From NCBI RefSeq assembly GCF_016806065.1, contig NZ_CP032405.1:4244001-4308000 (forward strand): a stretch of 64,000 nucleotides of DNA, given 5' to 3'. The stretch's first letter is position 1. Every line of letters begins with the position of its first letter. The notes below the pieces were generated by a model. That model saw only the letters and a list, made by a program, of their open reading frames with translations, made no database searches and was not told the DNA's origin. The stretch is from Rhizobium rosettiformans (GTDB lineage Bacteria; Pseudomonadota; Alphaproteobacteria; Rhizobiales; Rhizobiaceae). Shown here one piece after another: positions 16,344 to 25,341 of the stretch. The position numbers were made by a program, and so were the translations under genes.

Positions 16344-17765
16344 TCAGCGGCGCCGCTTGCGGCCCTCGAACGGGTTCTCACCCGCCTTGAAGTGGATGCG
16401 GATCGGCACGCCCGGCATGTCGAAATCGGCGCGCAGACCATTGGTCAGATAGCGCACATAGCTTTCCGGCAGCGCATCGGGACGCGTGCAGGAAATCATG
16501 AAGGCCGGCGGGCGGGCCTTGACCTGCGTCATGTATTTCAGCTTCAGGCGGCGGCCAGAGACGGCCGGTGGCGGATGCTGGGTCGTGACGCTATCCAGCC
16601 AGCGATTGAGCTTGGCCGTGGAGATACGCTTGTTCCACACCTTGTCGGTGTCGACGATGTTCTGCATCAGTTTGTCGAGGCCGTAGCCGGTCTGGCCGGA
16701 CATCGGCACCGCGCGGATGCCGCGCGCCTGCGGCAGAAGCCGCTCGGTCTTTTCACGCAGGTCGGCCAGAACCGCTTGTGGATCTTCGACGAGATCCCAC
16801 TTGTTGAAGGCGAGCACGGCGGCACGGCCTTCGCGGAGCACGAAATCGACGATCTGGATGTCCTGCTTTTCGAACGGAATGGTCGCGTCGAAAACGATGA
16901 CCACGGTTTCGGCGAAGCGGACGGCGCGCAGCGTGTCGGCGACCGAGAGCTTTTCGAGCTTTTCCTGCACACGCGCCTTCTTGCGCATGCCGGCGGTGTC
17001 GAACATCTTGATGGTGCGGCCGCGCCAGTCCCACTCGACCGAGATCGAATCGCGCGTGATGCCGGCCTCAGGCCCGGTCAGAAGACGATCTTCGCCAAGG
17101 AAGCGGTTGATCAGCGTCGACTTGCCGGCATTCGGACGGCCGACGATGGCGACGCGCAGCGGCTTGGTGTCGTCGTATTCGGGCTCGAACTCTTCGTCTT
17201 CGTCGCCCTCGCCCGCGGTCAGGACAACATCGGTTTCCGCCTCGTCGTCGGGCTCTGGGAAGGCGCGATCCTCGCCGATCGCTTCGACGATGGCGTCGCG
17301 CAGATCGATCATGCCTTGTCCATGTTCGGCCGAGATCGGTACGGGTTCGCCGAGACCGAGCGTATAAGCGTCGTAGAAGCCGCCGTCAGAGCCCTTGGCT
17401 TCCGACTTGTTGGCGACCAGCACGACCGGCTTGCCGCGACGGCGCAGCATTTCGGCGAGCGTCTGGTCTACGGGCGTGAGGCCATACTTGGCATCGACGA
17501 CGAAGAGCGACAGATCCGCCTCGTCGATTGCCATCTCCGTCTGCGCCCGCATGCGGCCTTCGAGCGTGTCGGCGCCAGCCTCTTCGAGACCAGCCGTATC
17601 GATGATGGTGAAACGCAGGTCCACGAGCTTGGCCTCGCCCGGACGGCGGTCGCGGGTCACACCCGGGGTGTCGTCGACCAGCGCCAGCTTCTTACCGACG
17701 AGGCGGTTGAAGAGCGTGGACTTACCGACATTCGGGCGCCCGACGATGGCGACTGTGAAACTCAT
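16344..17765 (-). CDS. der: Ribosome biogenesis GTPase Der (EngA)
   Basis: Two tandem TRAFAC GTPase domains occupy the 473-residue protein. The first has [12 protein letters not shown] (P-loop), DTPGVTR and DTAGLEE, and NKSE. The second has [29 protein letters not shown] and NKWD. A C-terminal KH-like domain follows ([18 protein letters not shown]). Der binds the 50S subunit and is required for its maturation. An acidic linker (about residues 175-205, rich in D and E) separates the GTPase domains, as is common in alphaproteobacteria. It lies 40 bases downstream of the YfgM-like gene on the same strand. Confidence 0.96.
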   Translation of the reverse strand: MSFTVAIVGRPNVGKSTLFNRLVGKKLALVDDTPGVTRDRRPGEAKLVDLRFTIIDTAGLEEAGADTLEGRMRAQTEMAIDEADLSLFVVDAKYGLTPVDQTLAEMLRRRGKPVVLVANKSEAKGSDGGFYDAYTLGLGEPVPISAEHGQGMIDLRDAIVEAIGEDRAFPEPDDEAETDVVLTAGEGDEDEEFEPEYDDTKPLRVAIVGRPNAGKSTLINRFLGEDRLLTGPEAGITRDSISVEWDWRGRTIKMFDTAGMRKKARVQEKLEKLSVADTLRAVRFAETVVIVFDATIPFEKQDIQIVDFVLREGRAAVLAFNKWDLVEDPQAVLADLREKTERLLPQARGIRAVPMSGQTGYGLDKLMQNIVDTDKVWNKRISTAKLNRWLDSVTTQHPPPAVSGRRLKLKYMTQVKARPPAFMISCTRPDALPESYVRYLTNGLRADFDMPGVPIRIHFKAGENPFEGRKRRR

Positions 17766-17805
17766 GGGAACGCTAGCTTTCCGGCCTTAACAGGCCTTGT
17801 CGTTG

Positions 17806-18477
17806 TTACGGCGCCTTGCCCGACGCCTTGATGTTGTCGAGCAGCATCTGGGCGCGGTTGGCGACATTGCGCGGGGTTTCCGCATCTTCACTGATCTGTT
17901 CGAACCATTCGCGGGCGCGGACCATGTCGCCGGCCTTGTAGGCGGCGAGACCCAGCGCTTCGCGGGCGGCGTGGCGCATGGCATTGGTCGGCGTTGCCAT
18001 CGACTCGACGAGCGCCGAGACATCCTGGTAGGTGCCGGTATCGACGAGCAGCCAGGCAGCGCGGATCTTCGCCGTATTGCGCACGGCATCCGGGATCGAG
18101 GCATCGTCGCCGATCGTCTTGAAAGAGGCAATGGCGCCGGCCGGATCGCCCTTTTCGGCCAAAACCGAGGCGCCACGGAAACGGGCGAGCACGCCATAGG
18201 CGCCGTAGCCCTCCTGCTCCAGCGCCTGAAGTGCGGCTTCCGCCTCGTCGCGCTTGCCCTGGTCGGCCAGAGTAAGCGCCGCCAGGAACTTGTCGCCGGC
18301 ATCCGACGCCTGGGTCGAATCCCAATGGGTCCAGAGACGATGGCCGGCCGTGCCGAGCACGATGACGACGGCGACACCGATGATCCAGCGGCTGTAGCGC
18401 TTCCAGGCATTGCGTACCTGGTCGGAGCGAAGCTCCTCGTTCACTTCGCGGATAAAGCTGTCGTTCTGGTCAACCAT
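17806..18477 (-). CDS. YfgM-like TPR membrane-anchored protein
   Basis: The protein has 223 residues. A short cytoplasmic N-terminus (FIREVNEELRSDQVRNAWKRYSR) is followed by one membrane helix (WIIGVAVVIVLGTAGHRLW) and a periplasmic domain of tetratricopeptide-like helices (GDKFLAALTLADQGKRDEAEAAL, AREALGLAAYKAGDMVRAREWFEQI). This is the architecture of YfgM, an ancillary SecYEG-associated protein that cooperates with periplasmic chaperones. Location supports it: in E. coli yfgM lies close upstream of der, with bamB between them. Here the gene is directly upstream of der and bamB is absent. The exact role in rhizobia is not known to me. Confidence 0.8.
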   Translation of the reverse strand: MVDQNDSFIREVNEELRSDQVRNAWKRYSRWIIGVAVVIVLGTAGHRLWTHWDSTQASDAGDKFLAALTLADQGKRDEAEAALQALEQEGYGAYGVLARFRGASVLAEKGDPAGAIASFKTIGDDASIPDAVRNTAKIRAAWLLVDTGTYQDVSALVESMATPTNAMRHAAREALGLAAYKAGDMVRAREWFEQISEDAETPRNVANRAQMLLDNIKASGKAP

Positions 18478-18587
18478 TCATACTCCCGGACGTCGCCGGC
18501 CTTTCCATGCAGTCTCTCATGCGTGAGCGGCCTTCTAGCCGATTTTTGCCCGCTTGTAAGGGGAAAACCGCCAAGAGCCTTAAGCCG

Positions 18588-19166
18588 TCACATGGCAAGC
18601 GGTGCCACACCGATCAACAGTTTGTGCAGCCACATGGTGATGACGGCCCAAGCGACGATACCACCGACCACGGCAATCGCATCGAAGCGGGCCGAAACGA
18701 AGGGCTTGAGCACGAGATCGCCGGCCCGTACACGCCGCTTGTAGTTGATCCTGAGGACCACGCCCCAGGCGAGAAGCGCGACGAACAGGAGAACCGACGC
18801 CAGGTCCCCATTGGCGAGCAGATGGGCAGCCGCCCAGATCTTGATGGACAGCACGATCGGGTGCTTGGTCTTGGTGGCGATATGGCCCGCCGGCAGGAAG
18901 CCGGCCACCAGACAGATCATCGCAAACAGCATCAGCGTTGTCGTCAGGTGGTTCATGCCGACAGGCGGGAACCAGAGATTGATGACGGGCGCGGTCGCAT
19001 AGCCCCAGATCAGGACGACGAGTGACACGAGGCTCATCACCGAATTGATCACCCGCCAGCCCGTCTCGCCAAAGCGGTCGATCATCGACAGCCGGAAACC
19101 GGGCGCGACGACGCGGATCAGATGGGTAGCGAGAAACAGGATGATGCCAAGGATGAGAAGCGTCAT
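18588..19166 (-). CDS. NnrU family membrane protein
   Basis: This hydrophobic protein has 192 residues and about five membrane helices (TLLILGIILFLATHLI, VINSVMSLVSLVVLIWGYA, LTTTLMLFAMICLVAGFLPAG, ASVLLFVALLAWGVVLRI, AIAVVGGIVAWAVITMWL). The segment GHIATKTKHPIVLSIKIWAAAHLLANGD is the conserved core of the NnrU/methyltransferase-like membrane family. NnrU was named for nitrate and nitrite reduction gene clusters, but homologues occur widely without denitrification. No denitrification genes are in this window, so the name is a family label only. It is divergent from the polysaccharide deacetylase gene. Confidence 0.82.
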   Translation of the reverse strand: MTLLILGIILFLATHLIRVVAPGFRLSMIDRFGETGWRVINSVMSLVSLVVLIWGYATAPVINLWFPPVGMNHLTTTLMLFAMICLVAGFLPAGHIATKTKHPIVLSIKIWAAAHLLANGDLASVLLFVALLAWGVVLRINYKRRVRAGDLVLKPFVSARFDAIAVVGGIVAWAVITMWLHKLLIGVAPLAM

Positions 19167-19289
19167 GGGTCAGAACCTTTCAGGTCGAGTTGCCCAAAGC
19201 CTTACTGGTCCGGCGATCGAATTTCCAGAGCGTTCAAAGCTTCGCCGCATTTGGATGGGAGGCAACGCACCCTTTTGATTGCCGGGTAA

Positions 19290-20312
19290 ATGTTGATGTT
19301 TCGTAGCCTGATTGCCTTTTCCCTCGCCGCAATGGCGACCACCGCGCTCGCCGGGGAGCCTGCCCCTGCGGCAAAAGGCGCAGATGAACAGAGGCCGAAA
19401 CAACTGCTGCTCGTCTCCTTCGATGGCGCCCATGACAACAGGCTCTGGGCGCGCAGCCGCGAGATCGGCCAGAAAGCCAATGCCCGTTTCACCTATTTCC
19501 TCTCCTGCACCACGCTGATCCCGCGTGCCCGTGCTGGCGACTACAAGGCCCCGGGCATCAAGGCGGGCCGCTCGAATATCGGCTTTGCCATAAGCACGGA
19601 GGAAGTCGGCAACCGGCTGGACCACATCTGGAAGGCCCGCAGCGAAGGCCATGAGATTGCCAGCCATACCTGCGGCCATTTCGACGGCAAGGACTGGACG
19701 AAGGCGGACTGGCTGAAGGAATTCGAGGCCTTCGACCGGGTTCTGACGAATGCGTGGAAGGACAACGGCCTTGCCGATCGCGAACCGGAAGGCTGGGCGG
19801 ACTTCGTCACGCAGGACATCACCGGTTTCCGCGCCCCTTATCTCTCGGCACCCGAAAGCCTGTTTCTAGCCGAGCGCGAACACGGCTTCCGGTATGACGC
19901 AAGCATCGTCACCCACGATCCGACGCTACCCGTCGAAAAAGCAGGCGTCGCCCGCTTTGGCCTGCCGCTGATCCCGGAAGGTCCCAGAGAGCGACGCATT
20001 ATCGCCATGGACTACAATCTCTTCATCCGCCATTCCGCCGGCATCGACCATCCCTCGAAGGCCGACGAATTCGCCGAGCGCAGCTATCAGGCCTTCCGGT
20101 CGGCCTTCGATCGCCAATATGACGGCGAACGCATCCCCCTTCAGATCGGCCTGCATTTCGTCGAGATGAACGGCGGCGCCTACTGGACCGCGATGGAGCG
20201 GCTGGTAACGGAGGTCTGCCCTCTGCCCGATGTCGCCTGCGTGACCTATGCCGAAGCGCTCGACATGCTGGAGGGCCGGACCAACCCGGCGGCAGCCCCC
20301 GGCGCCATGTGA
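19290..20312 (+). CDS. Exported polysaccharide deacetylase-like protein
   Basis: The 340-residue protein has a signal peptide (MLMFRSLIAFSLAAMATTALAG, cleavage near residue 22) and a NodB-like carbohydrate esterase fold. LLLVSFDGAHDNRLW supplies the first motif (SFDGAHD in place of TFDDG), NARFTYFLSC follows, and HEIASHTCGHFDGKDW matches the H-S/T-x-x-H metal motif. GFRAPYLSAPE is the arginine motif. The second catalytic aspartate of motif 1 is replaced by Gly-Ala-His-Asp spacing, so activity and substrate are uncertain. It presumably acts on a periplasmic or surface glycan. The DUF-type members of this family in rhizobia are poorly studied. Confidence 0.78.
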   Translation: MLMFRSLIAFSLAAMATTALAGEPAPAAKGADEQRPKQLLLVSFDGAHDNRLWARSREIGQKANARFTYFLSCTTLIPRARAGDYKAPGIKAGRSNIGFAISTEEVGNRLDHIWKARSEGHEIASHTCGHFDGKDWTKADWLKEFEAFDRVLTNAWKDNGLADREPEGWADFVTQDITGFRAPYLSAPESLFLAEREHGFRYDASIVTHDPTLPVEKAGVARFGLPLIPEGPRERRIIAMDYNLFIRHSAGIDHPSKADEFAERSYQAFRSAFDRQYDGERIPLQIGLHFVEMNGGAYWTAMERLVTEVCPLPDVACVTYAEALDMLEGRTNPAAAPGAM

Positions 20313-20378
20313 TCGCATGACGCATTTACTTCCCGGCCGGCAAACCCGATATGCCGGTCAAACATCTCGGGGAAATCC

Positions 20379-20534
20379 ATGAAGATCCTGTTCTTGCTTG
20401 CCTGCGCCTGCGTGATCGCCGCCACCATCGGCGCTGTCGCCATTGGGCTTTCGCTGTTCACCCAGCCGGAAGCCTATGCCGCCCTGCCCGCGGGCTTCAC
20501 CACGGCAGCCTTGGTGTCGCCAAGCTTCGGCTGA
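20379..20534 (+). CDS. Small single-span membrane peptide (51 aa)
   Basis: ATG 20379 is preceded by CGGGGAAA at a suitable distance. The peptide begins MKILFLLACACVIAATIGAVA, a continuous hydrophobic segment, and then IGLSLFTQPEAYAALPAGF, ending SPSFG. It could be a one-helix membrane peptide or a cleaved signal-type peptide with a 25-residue product. A perfect hairpin follows the stop. I know no family. The good ribosome site, clean boundaries and terminator argue for a real small gene. Confidence 0.5.
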   Translation: MKILFLLACACVIAATIGAVAIGLSLFTQPEAYAALPAGFTTAALVSPSFG

Positions 20535-20554
20535 CAACCTCCTTCATCGCAAAC

Positions 20555-20590
20555 GCAAAGGCCGCACCGGTTTCCCGGCGCGGCCTTTGC
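20555..20590. terminator. Bidirectional hairpin between convergent genes
   Basis: GCAAAGGCCGC (20555-20565) and GCGGCCTTTGC (20580-20590) form a perfect 11-bp stem with a 14-nt loop. It separates the small membrane peptide gene and the BacA/SbmA gene, which converge here, and may terminate both despite short T-runs. Confidence 0.7.
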
Positions 20591-20613
20591 CATTTGGTCG
20601 CGTTGTGTCGGTC

Positions 20614-21894
20614 TCAGTAAGGCCGATCTGCGGCAATCTCGCCCTCTGCCGCCTCACGCTCGAGGTAGCGCTGGTCGATTGCCGGCAGCGGATCGCCTTC
20701 GATCGCTGCCTCGAACGCCTTCAGACGCTTGTGGATCGAGAGCAGTTCAATGATCGTTGACCAGTAGCTCACAAGATACTGGAAGCTGTCCGTCACCTGG
20801 CCGAAGGCGGTGGCGATCTGCTGCCACAGGCCCATGGTGATCTTTCCGGCAACGATCGTCGGGATCAGGATGAAGGTCAGGAAGATCGCGTCGAGCTGGC
20901 CATAGGTGTAACGCGCGACATTGAAATAGGTGTAGTGCCAGTACATCCGGAAATAGTTGCGGCGGACATTGCTGAAAAGCTCGCGCATCGTGATGGGCTC
21001 GGCCCGCTCGGCATTATCCTCGCCATAGACGAGTTCCTTACGGAAAGCAGCCTCGACGCGCTGATTTCGGAACTGCAGGCCCGGCAGCTTGATGCCGGCA
21101 ACCATCAGCAGGATCGTGCCGAAGGCAGACCAGAAGATCGCCAGCCAGAACAGCGCATGCGGCACCGCGCCAATGATCGGCAACTCGCTGACATTCTCCG
21201 ACATGCGGAAGAGGATCGGCAGGAAGACGACCAGCGTCATGACCGAATTGATCAAGGCAACGCCCAGTCCTTCCAGGATGTTGGCAAAACGCATCGTGTC
21301 TTCCTGGACACGCTGCGAGGCACCCTCGATGTGACGCAGCTTGTCCCACTTCGACAGGTAGAAGTCATTCATCGCATTGCGCCAGCGGAAGACATAGTGG
21401 TTGGTGAAGAAGGCGGTGAAGACCGAAAGCGTCACGCCGACCATACCGATTTCCAGGAACCGCAGTTGCAACTCATAGAGCTGGCCGGCCGTCACCGTGC
21501 CGTCGCCGTTCAGCGCCTGCTGGAAGAGGTCGAAAAAGGGACCGCGCCAGTTGTTGACCGCGACCGAGATCTGCACGCTGAAATAAGCGATGAAGATGAT
21601 GAAGGCCGAGCCCCAGATCGACCAGTTGGTCCAGGGATGATCTTTTGCAATCAACTGCCAGGCGACCCCGAAAATCAGCACGAATATGGTGAAATACAGA
21701 TAGAACCAGAGATTGTCTGGCGTGAAGAAGAAGGCGAGACCGACCGGCGGCTGCTGCCCCTCTGCAAGCGGCGGAAGACCGATCGCGGCACCGATCTGCG
21801 GTCCGACCGTATACCAAACGATGATGCAGACGAGGGTCCAGAGCGCAGCCGACGTGAAGAACAGTTTGGGCTGAGGAAAGAAGGAGTGAAACAC
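20614..21894 (-). CDS. bacA: BacA/SbmA family peptide transporter
   Basis: This 426-residue membrane protein corresponds to SbmA/BacA over its whole length. Diagnostic blocks are FFTNHYVFRWRNAMNDFYL, EGASQRVQEDTMRFANILE, GIKLPGLQFRNQRVEAAFR, KELVYGEDNAERA and NYFRMYWHYTYFNVARY. The family is a proton-driven importer of proline-rich and nodule cysteine-rich peptides, bleomycin and microcins. In rhizobia it is needed for bacteroid survival and for very-long-chain fatty acid modification of lipid A. I place the start at GTG 21894, giving MFHSFFPQPKLFF, which matches the N-terminus of the family. A frame continues upstream to 21978 without a convincing ribosome site. Whether it is the symbiotic BacA or a BacA-like paralogue cannot be decided. 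Confidence 0.9.
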   Translation of the reverse strand: MFHSFFPQPKLFFTSAALWTLVCIIVWYTVGPQIGAAIGLPPLAEGQQPPVGLAFFFTPDNLWFYLYFTIFVLIFGVAWQLIAKDHPWTNWSIWGSAFIIFIAYFSVQISVAVNNWRGPFFDLFQQALNGDGTVTAGQLYELQLRFLEIGMVGVTLSVFTAFFTNHYVFRWRNAMNDFYLSKWDKLRHIEGASQRVQEDTMRFANILEGLGVALINSVMTLVVFLPILFRMSENVSELPIIGAVPHALFWLAIFWSAFGTILLMVAGIKLPGLQFRNQRVEAAFRKELVYGEDNAERAEPITMRELFSNVRRNYFRMYWHYTYFNVARYTYGQLDAIFLTFILIPTIVAGKITMGLWQQIATAFGQVTDSFQYLVSYWSTIIELLSIHKRLKAFEAAIEGDPLPAIDQRYLEREAAEGEIAADRPY

Positions 21895-22108
21895 GCGGAA
21901 AACCTTCGTGTGGGAGAAGTCCTGTAGAGCCAGCCGGAACCTAGGGCAGATGGTTCCGTGCAGCAATGGCATCGCCAAATTGTGGCAGAATTACCCCCGC
22001 GAAAATTAAGGGTCTGTAAGGTTGGATGGAAGGCGTGTGTCTCAAGCTTGTCTTGCCTCCAGCCCAAAAACCGCTAGGGAAGTGCCAAAGCTTTTTCAGG
22101 AGTGCCCC

Positions 22109-22345
22109 ATGAGCGATCTCAGCCTGCAGCAGGCCATCGACAACATCTACACCTCGATCAACAACGACAACGAAGACATCGATCTTCACATTGCAGCCCT
22201 GAAGGCCGCGATGGCGAAGGAAGGCGTCAAGGAAGCCGTGTTCGAGCCGTCCAAGCTCGCCCAGTCGAACCGTCAGGGCCGCAAGATCATGCAGTCTTAC
22301 TTCAAGAAAAAGGGCGTCGCCGTCGCTTTCTCGAAGGCCGACTGA
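22109..22345 (+). CDS. Small conserved-looking hypothetical protein (78 aa)
   Basis: The protein begins MSDLSLQQAIDNIYTSINND and continues DIDLHIAALKAAMAKEGVKEAVFEPSKLAQ, with a basic C-terminus (NRQGRKIMQSYFKKKGVAVAF). It is soluble and mostly helical. TTTTTCAGGAG precedes ATG 22109 at a good distance, and the long-open upstream part of the frame is not needed. I do not recognise a named family, but the balanced composition and ribosome site suggest a real gene. It converges on the methionine aminopeptidase gene 27 bases later. Confidence 0.65.
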   Translation: MSDLSLQQAIDNIYTSINNDNEDIDLHIAALKAAMAKEGVKEAVFEPSKLAQSNRQGRKIMQSYFKKKGVAVAFSKAD

Positions 22346-22372
22346 GACACACCAGAAGCCACGGCGCTCGCC

Positions 22373-23125
22373 CTAGTCGGCGAGCGTCATCACCAGCGGT
22401 CCGTTCTTGGTCACCACGATCGTGTGTTCGAACTGCACGGTCGGCGCGCGCGGCTCACTGTAGAGCGTCCAGTTGTCCTTGTCGCCGTCCTCGGCCCATT
22501 GGCCGCCGAGCGAGAGAAACGGCTCGACGGTAAAGACAAGCCCCTCCTCCATGATCCGCGTTTCATCCGGATCTGGCCAGGTCGAAAGCTCCGTCGGTTC
22601 CTCGTGCAACGAGCGGCCGACGCCGTGGCTGGCGAGATTGGTGATCAGCGTATAGCGGTTCTTCTTGGCAAAGGCGCCGATCGAATTGCCGATATCGGCC
22701 AGCGGCCGTCCGGTCTTCACCTGGTTCAAGCCCACCCAAAGCGCCCGCTTGCCGTCGCGCAGCAAGCGTTCCTGCTTGGCCGTGCCCGGCGGCACGATGA
22801 AGGACGAGCCGGTATCGCCGAAGTAACCGAGCTTTTCCGCCGAGACGTCGATGTTGACGAGGTCGCCCGCCTTGATGACCCGGTCGCCCGGAATGCCATG
22901 GGCGATCTCTTCATTGACCGAGATGCAGGTCGCACCGGGAAACTGGTAGCAAAGCTCCGGCGCAGACTGAGCGCCATTGTCTTCCAGTAGCTTTCGGCCG
23001 ATCAGATCCAGTTCGCGCGTCGTGATCCCCGGCTCTAGCGCCGCCGCCATCACCTTGACGGCGGTCGCACAGATACGGCCGATATCCTTGAGACGGACGA
23101 GGTCCTCTTCGGTTTCAACAATCAT
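22373..23125 (-). CDS. map: Methionine aminopeptidase, type I
   Basis: This 250-residue pita-bread fold protease removes initiator methionine from nascent proteins. All five metal ligands are visible: NIDVSAEK (Asp), YFGDTGSSF (Asp), ASHGVGRSLHEEP (His), VFTVEPFL (Glu) and QFEHTIVV (Glu). The substrate histidine lies in NEEIAHGIPGD. The N-terminal zinc-finger extension of some type I enzymes is absent. The short replacement YFGDTG for the usual GYHGD shows this is the variant subclass often present beside the canonical essential Map, so it may be a second copy. The luciferase-like gene lies 67 bases upstream on the same strand. Confidence 0.88.
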   Translation of the reverse strand: MIVETEEDLVRLKDIGRICATAVKVMAAALEPGITTRELDLIGRKLLEDNGAQSAPELCYQFPGATCISVNEEIAHGIPGDRVIKAGDLVNIDVSAEKLGYFGDTGSSFIVPPGTAKQERLLRDGKRALWVGLNQVKTGRPLADIGNSIGAFAKKNRYTLITNLASHGVGRSLHEEPTELSTWPDPDETRIMEEGLVFTVEPFLSLGGQWAEDGDKDNWTLYSEPRAPTVQFEHTIVVTKNGPLVMTLAD

Positions 23126-23192
23126 CAGGGGTCCTCGCAGTCTTCGGGGCGCAGGCCCTCAGGGCAGCAGCCCACGGGGGCAAGGCCGCTGC

Positions 23193-24239
23193 TTACGCAG
23201 CCGACGCCTTCTCCGTCAATGCCTGGCGCACCAGGGGAGCTACTTTCGTGCCGTAGAGCTCGATCCCGCGCATGATCTCGACATGCGGCATCGGGCCGAT
23301 CGCCATCTGCATCAGGAAGCGATCGTTCTTGAAGATGCCGTGCATGGCGACGATCTTTTCGGCCACGGCTTCCGGATCTCCGACGAAGAGCGCACCGCGC
23401 GGACCGCGCGAGGCATCGAACTGCGCCCGGTTGGTCGGGCCCCATCCACGCTCACGGCCTATCCGGTCCATCACCACCGCCTGCGGCGCGTAGAAGATGT
23501 CGGCCGCCGACTGCGTCGTGTCATGGATGAAGCCATGCACGTTGATGCTCGTCTTCAGCAGCGCGGGATCAACACCGGCCTTGGCCGCACTCTGACGATA
23601 GAGATCGAAGAACGGCGCAAAGCGATGTGGTTCACCGCCGATAATGGCAAGCGCCAGCGGTAGGCCGAGATAACCTGCGCGCGCTGCCGACTGGGGCGTG
23701 CCGCCGATCGCGATCCACAGCGGCAGCAGATCCTGCAGCGGACGCGGATACACGCCGCGACCCTGGATGGGTTTGCGGGTCTGACCTTCCCAGCTCACCA
23801 CCTCGTTTTCGCGGATCTCCATCAACAGCTGCAGCTTTTCGGCAAACAGCAGGTCGTAGTCTTCCAGGTCGTAACCGAAGAGCGGAAAGCTCTCGATGAA
23901 GGACCCGCGACCGACCATCATCTCGGTGCGGCCGTTGGAGAGCAGATCGACCGTCGCATATTGCTGGAAGACACGCACCGGATCATCAGAGGAGAGCACC
24001 GAGACCGCGCTGGTCAGCCGGATGTTCTTGGTCTGCACGGCCGCAGCGGCAAGAATGGTCGCCGGCGAGGACGCCATATAGTCAGGGCGGTGATGTTCGC
24101 CGAGACCGAAGACATCGAGCCCAACCTCGTCCGCCAGCCGGATTTCCGCCAGGAGTTCGTCGACACGGCGCTTGGCATCGGCCCCCTTGTTCGCGACATT
24201 CGGGTCGACATCGGCAAATGTGTAAAGTCCGAGTTCCAT
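23193..24239 (-). CDS. LLM-class flavin-dependent oxidoreductase
   Basis: The protein has 348 residues and the luciferase-like TIM barrel. MELGLYTFADVDPN opens the first strand, then come DVFGLGEHHRPDYMASSP (the conserved GEHH), TSAVSVLSSDDPVRVFQQYATVDLLSNGR and MVGRGSFIESFPLFGYDLEDYDLLF, the flavin and phosphate contacts. The family uses reduced FMN and oxygen to oxidise aldehydes, sulfonates or other substrates; none can be assigned. ATG 24239 is preceded by AGGAG nine bases upstream, so the longer open frame to 24428 is not needed. It is divergent from bdhA. Confidence 0.85.
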   Translation of the reverse strand: MELGLYTFADVDPNVANKGADAKRRVDELLAEIRLADEVGLDVFGLGEHHRPDYMASSPATILAAAAVQTKNIRLTSAVSVLSSDDPVRVFQQYATVDLLSNGRTEMMVGRGSFIESFPLFGYDLEDYDLLFAEKLQLLMEIRENEVVSWEGQTRKPIQGRGVYPRPLQDLLPLWIAIGGTPQSAARAGYLGLPLALAIIGGEPHRFAPFFDLYRQSAAKAGVDPALLKTSINVHGFIHDTTQSAADIFYAPQAVVMDRIGRERGWGPTNRAQFDASRGPRGALFVGDPEAVAEKIVAMHGIFKNDRFLMQMAIGPMPHVEIMRGIELYGTKVAPLVRQALTEKASAA

Positions 24240-24469
24240 GGGAAGACTCCTGATTGCGTGTATTGGCTCAGACATAGAGATTTGCGGCTGCAGACAAAAG
24301 GGCCCGCCATCGAACAGTGTGTCTCCCCGGACTTGCTCTATAGGAGGGGCGTTGTCGGCTGCGGCAAAACGCCGTTGCACTGGAACTTCCTTTAGGACTA
24401 ACCTTTCCCTTCGCGGGCGCAACATCACGCCCGTGATCCATCGGCATCCGTCGAGAAGGAACCATTCAC

Positions 24470-25243
24470 ATGAAAAGAACTGTTGTCATCACCGGCTCCA
24501 CCAGTGGAATCGGCCTTGGAATCGCCCGTGCCTTTGCCGCTGAAGGGGCGAATGTCGTCATCAACGGCTTCGGCGATGCCGCCGAAATCGAGAAGGCGCG
24601 CAAGTCTCTGGAAGCGCATGGCGGCAAGGCGCTCTATCACGGCGGCGACATGACCAAGCCGGCCGAGATCGCCGACCTGATCGCCACAGCCGAGAAAACC
24701 TTCGGCGGTGTCGATGTGCTCGTCAACAATGCCGGCATTCAGCACGTCTCCCCGGTCGAGGATTTCCCGATCGAGAAATGGGACCAGATCATCGCGATCA
24801 ACCTGACCAGTTCCTTCCACACCGTGCGTGCGGTGGTCCCCGGCATGAAGGCGAAGAAAAAAGGCCGCATCATCAACATCGCCTCGGCCCACGGCCTCGT
24901 CGCCTCGCCCTACAAGTCCGCTTATGTGGCAGCAAAGCACGGGATTCTCGGTCTGACCAAGTCGGTCGCGCTCGAAGTCGCCGAGTTCGGTATCACCATC
25001 AATGCGATCTGCCCGGGTTACGTGCTGACCCCGCTTGTGGAAAAGCAGATCCCCGATACGGCCAAGGCCCGCGGCATCACCGAAGAACAGGTGAAGACCG
25101 AGGTGATGCTGCGCCTGCAGGCAACCAAGGAATTCGTATCGATTGACGAGGTCGCTCAGACCGCGATCTTCCTCGCGAGCGAAGCTGCCCGCCAGATCAC
25201 CGGCACCTCGATCTCCATCGATGGTGGCTGGACCGCACAATAG
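24470..25243 (+). CDS. bdhA: 3-hydroxybutyrate dehydrogenase
   Basis: This 257-residue SDR starts KRTVVITGSTSGIGLGIARAFA, with the nucleotide motif TGSTSGIG. NNAGIQHVSPVEDFP is diagnostic of D-beta-hydroxybutyrate dehydrogenases, and ASAHGLVASPYKSAYVAAKHG gives the catalytic Ser-Tyr-Lys. The C-terminus GTSISIDGGWTAQ is the exact family ending. It oxidises D-3-hydroxybutyrate to acetoacetate with NAD in the cytoplasm, part of polyhydroxybutyrate turnover in rhizobia. It precedes xdhA on the same strand, separated by 98 bases containing a strong hairpin, so read-through is possible but not assured. Confidence 0.94.
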   Translation: MKRTVVITGSTSGIGLGIARAFAAEGANVVINGFGDAAEIEKARKSLEAHGGKALYHGGDMTKPAEIADLIATAEKTFGGVDVLVNNAGIQHVSPVEDFPIEKWDQIIAINLTSSFHTVRAVVPGMKAKKKGRIINIASAHGLVASPYKSAYVAAKHGILGLTKSVALEVAEFGITINAICPGYVLTPLVEKQIPDTAKARGITEEQVKTEVMLRLQATKEFVSIDEVAQTAIFLASEAARQITGTSISIDGGWTAQ

Positions 25244-25257
25244 ACTTGAAAGATAAC

Positions 25258-25295
25258 GCTGCGCCGCCCACCATTGGTCACGTGGTCGGCGCAGC
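25258..25295 (+). terminator. Long hairpin between bdhA and xdhA
   Basis: GCTGCGCCG (25258-25266) pairs perfectly with CGGCGCAGC (25287-25295). Inside it CCAC and GTGG can extend the stem. No T-run follows, so it may be a factor-dependent terminator, a stabilising 3' structure for bdhA, or a leader structure 46 bases before xdhA. Confidence 0.5.
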
Positions 25296-25341
25296 GCCGG
25301 CGTCCGCAAAATGGACGTCTCCAGGGGGACAAAAGACATAA

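Noticed and set aside
16392..17831. Long plus-strand open frame antisense to der
   Set aside because: It mirrors the codon pattern of Der on the other strand and has no recognisable domain.
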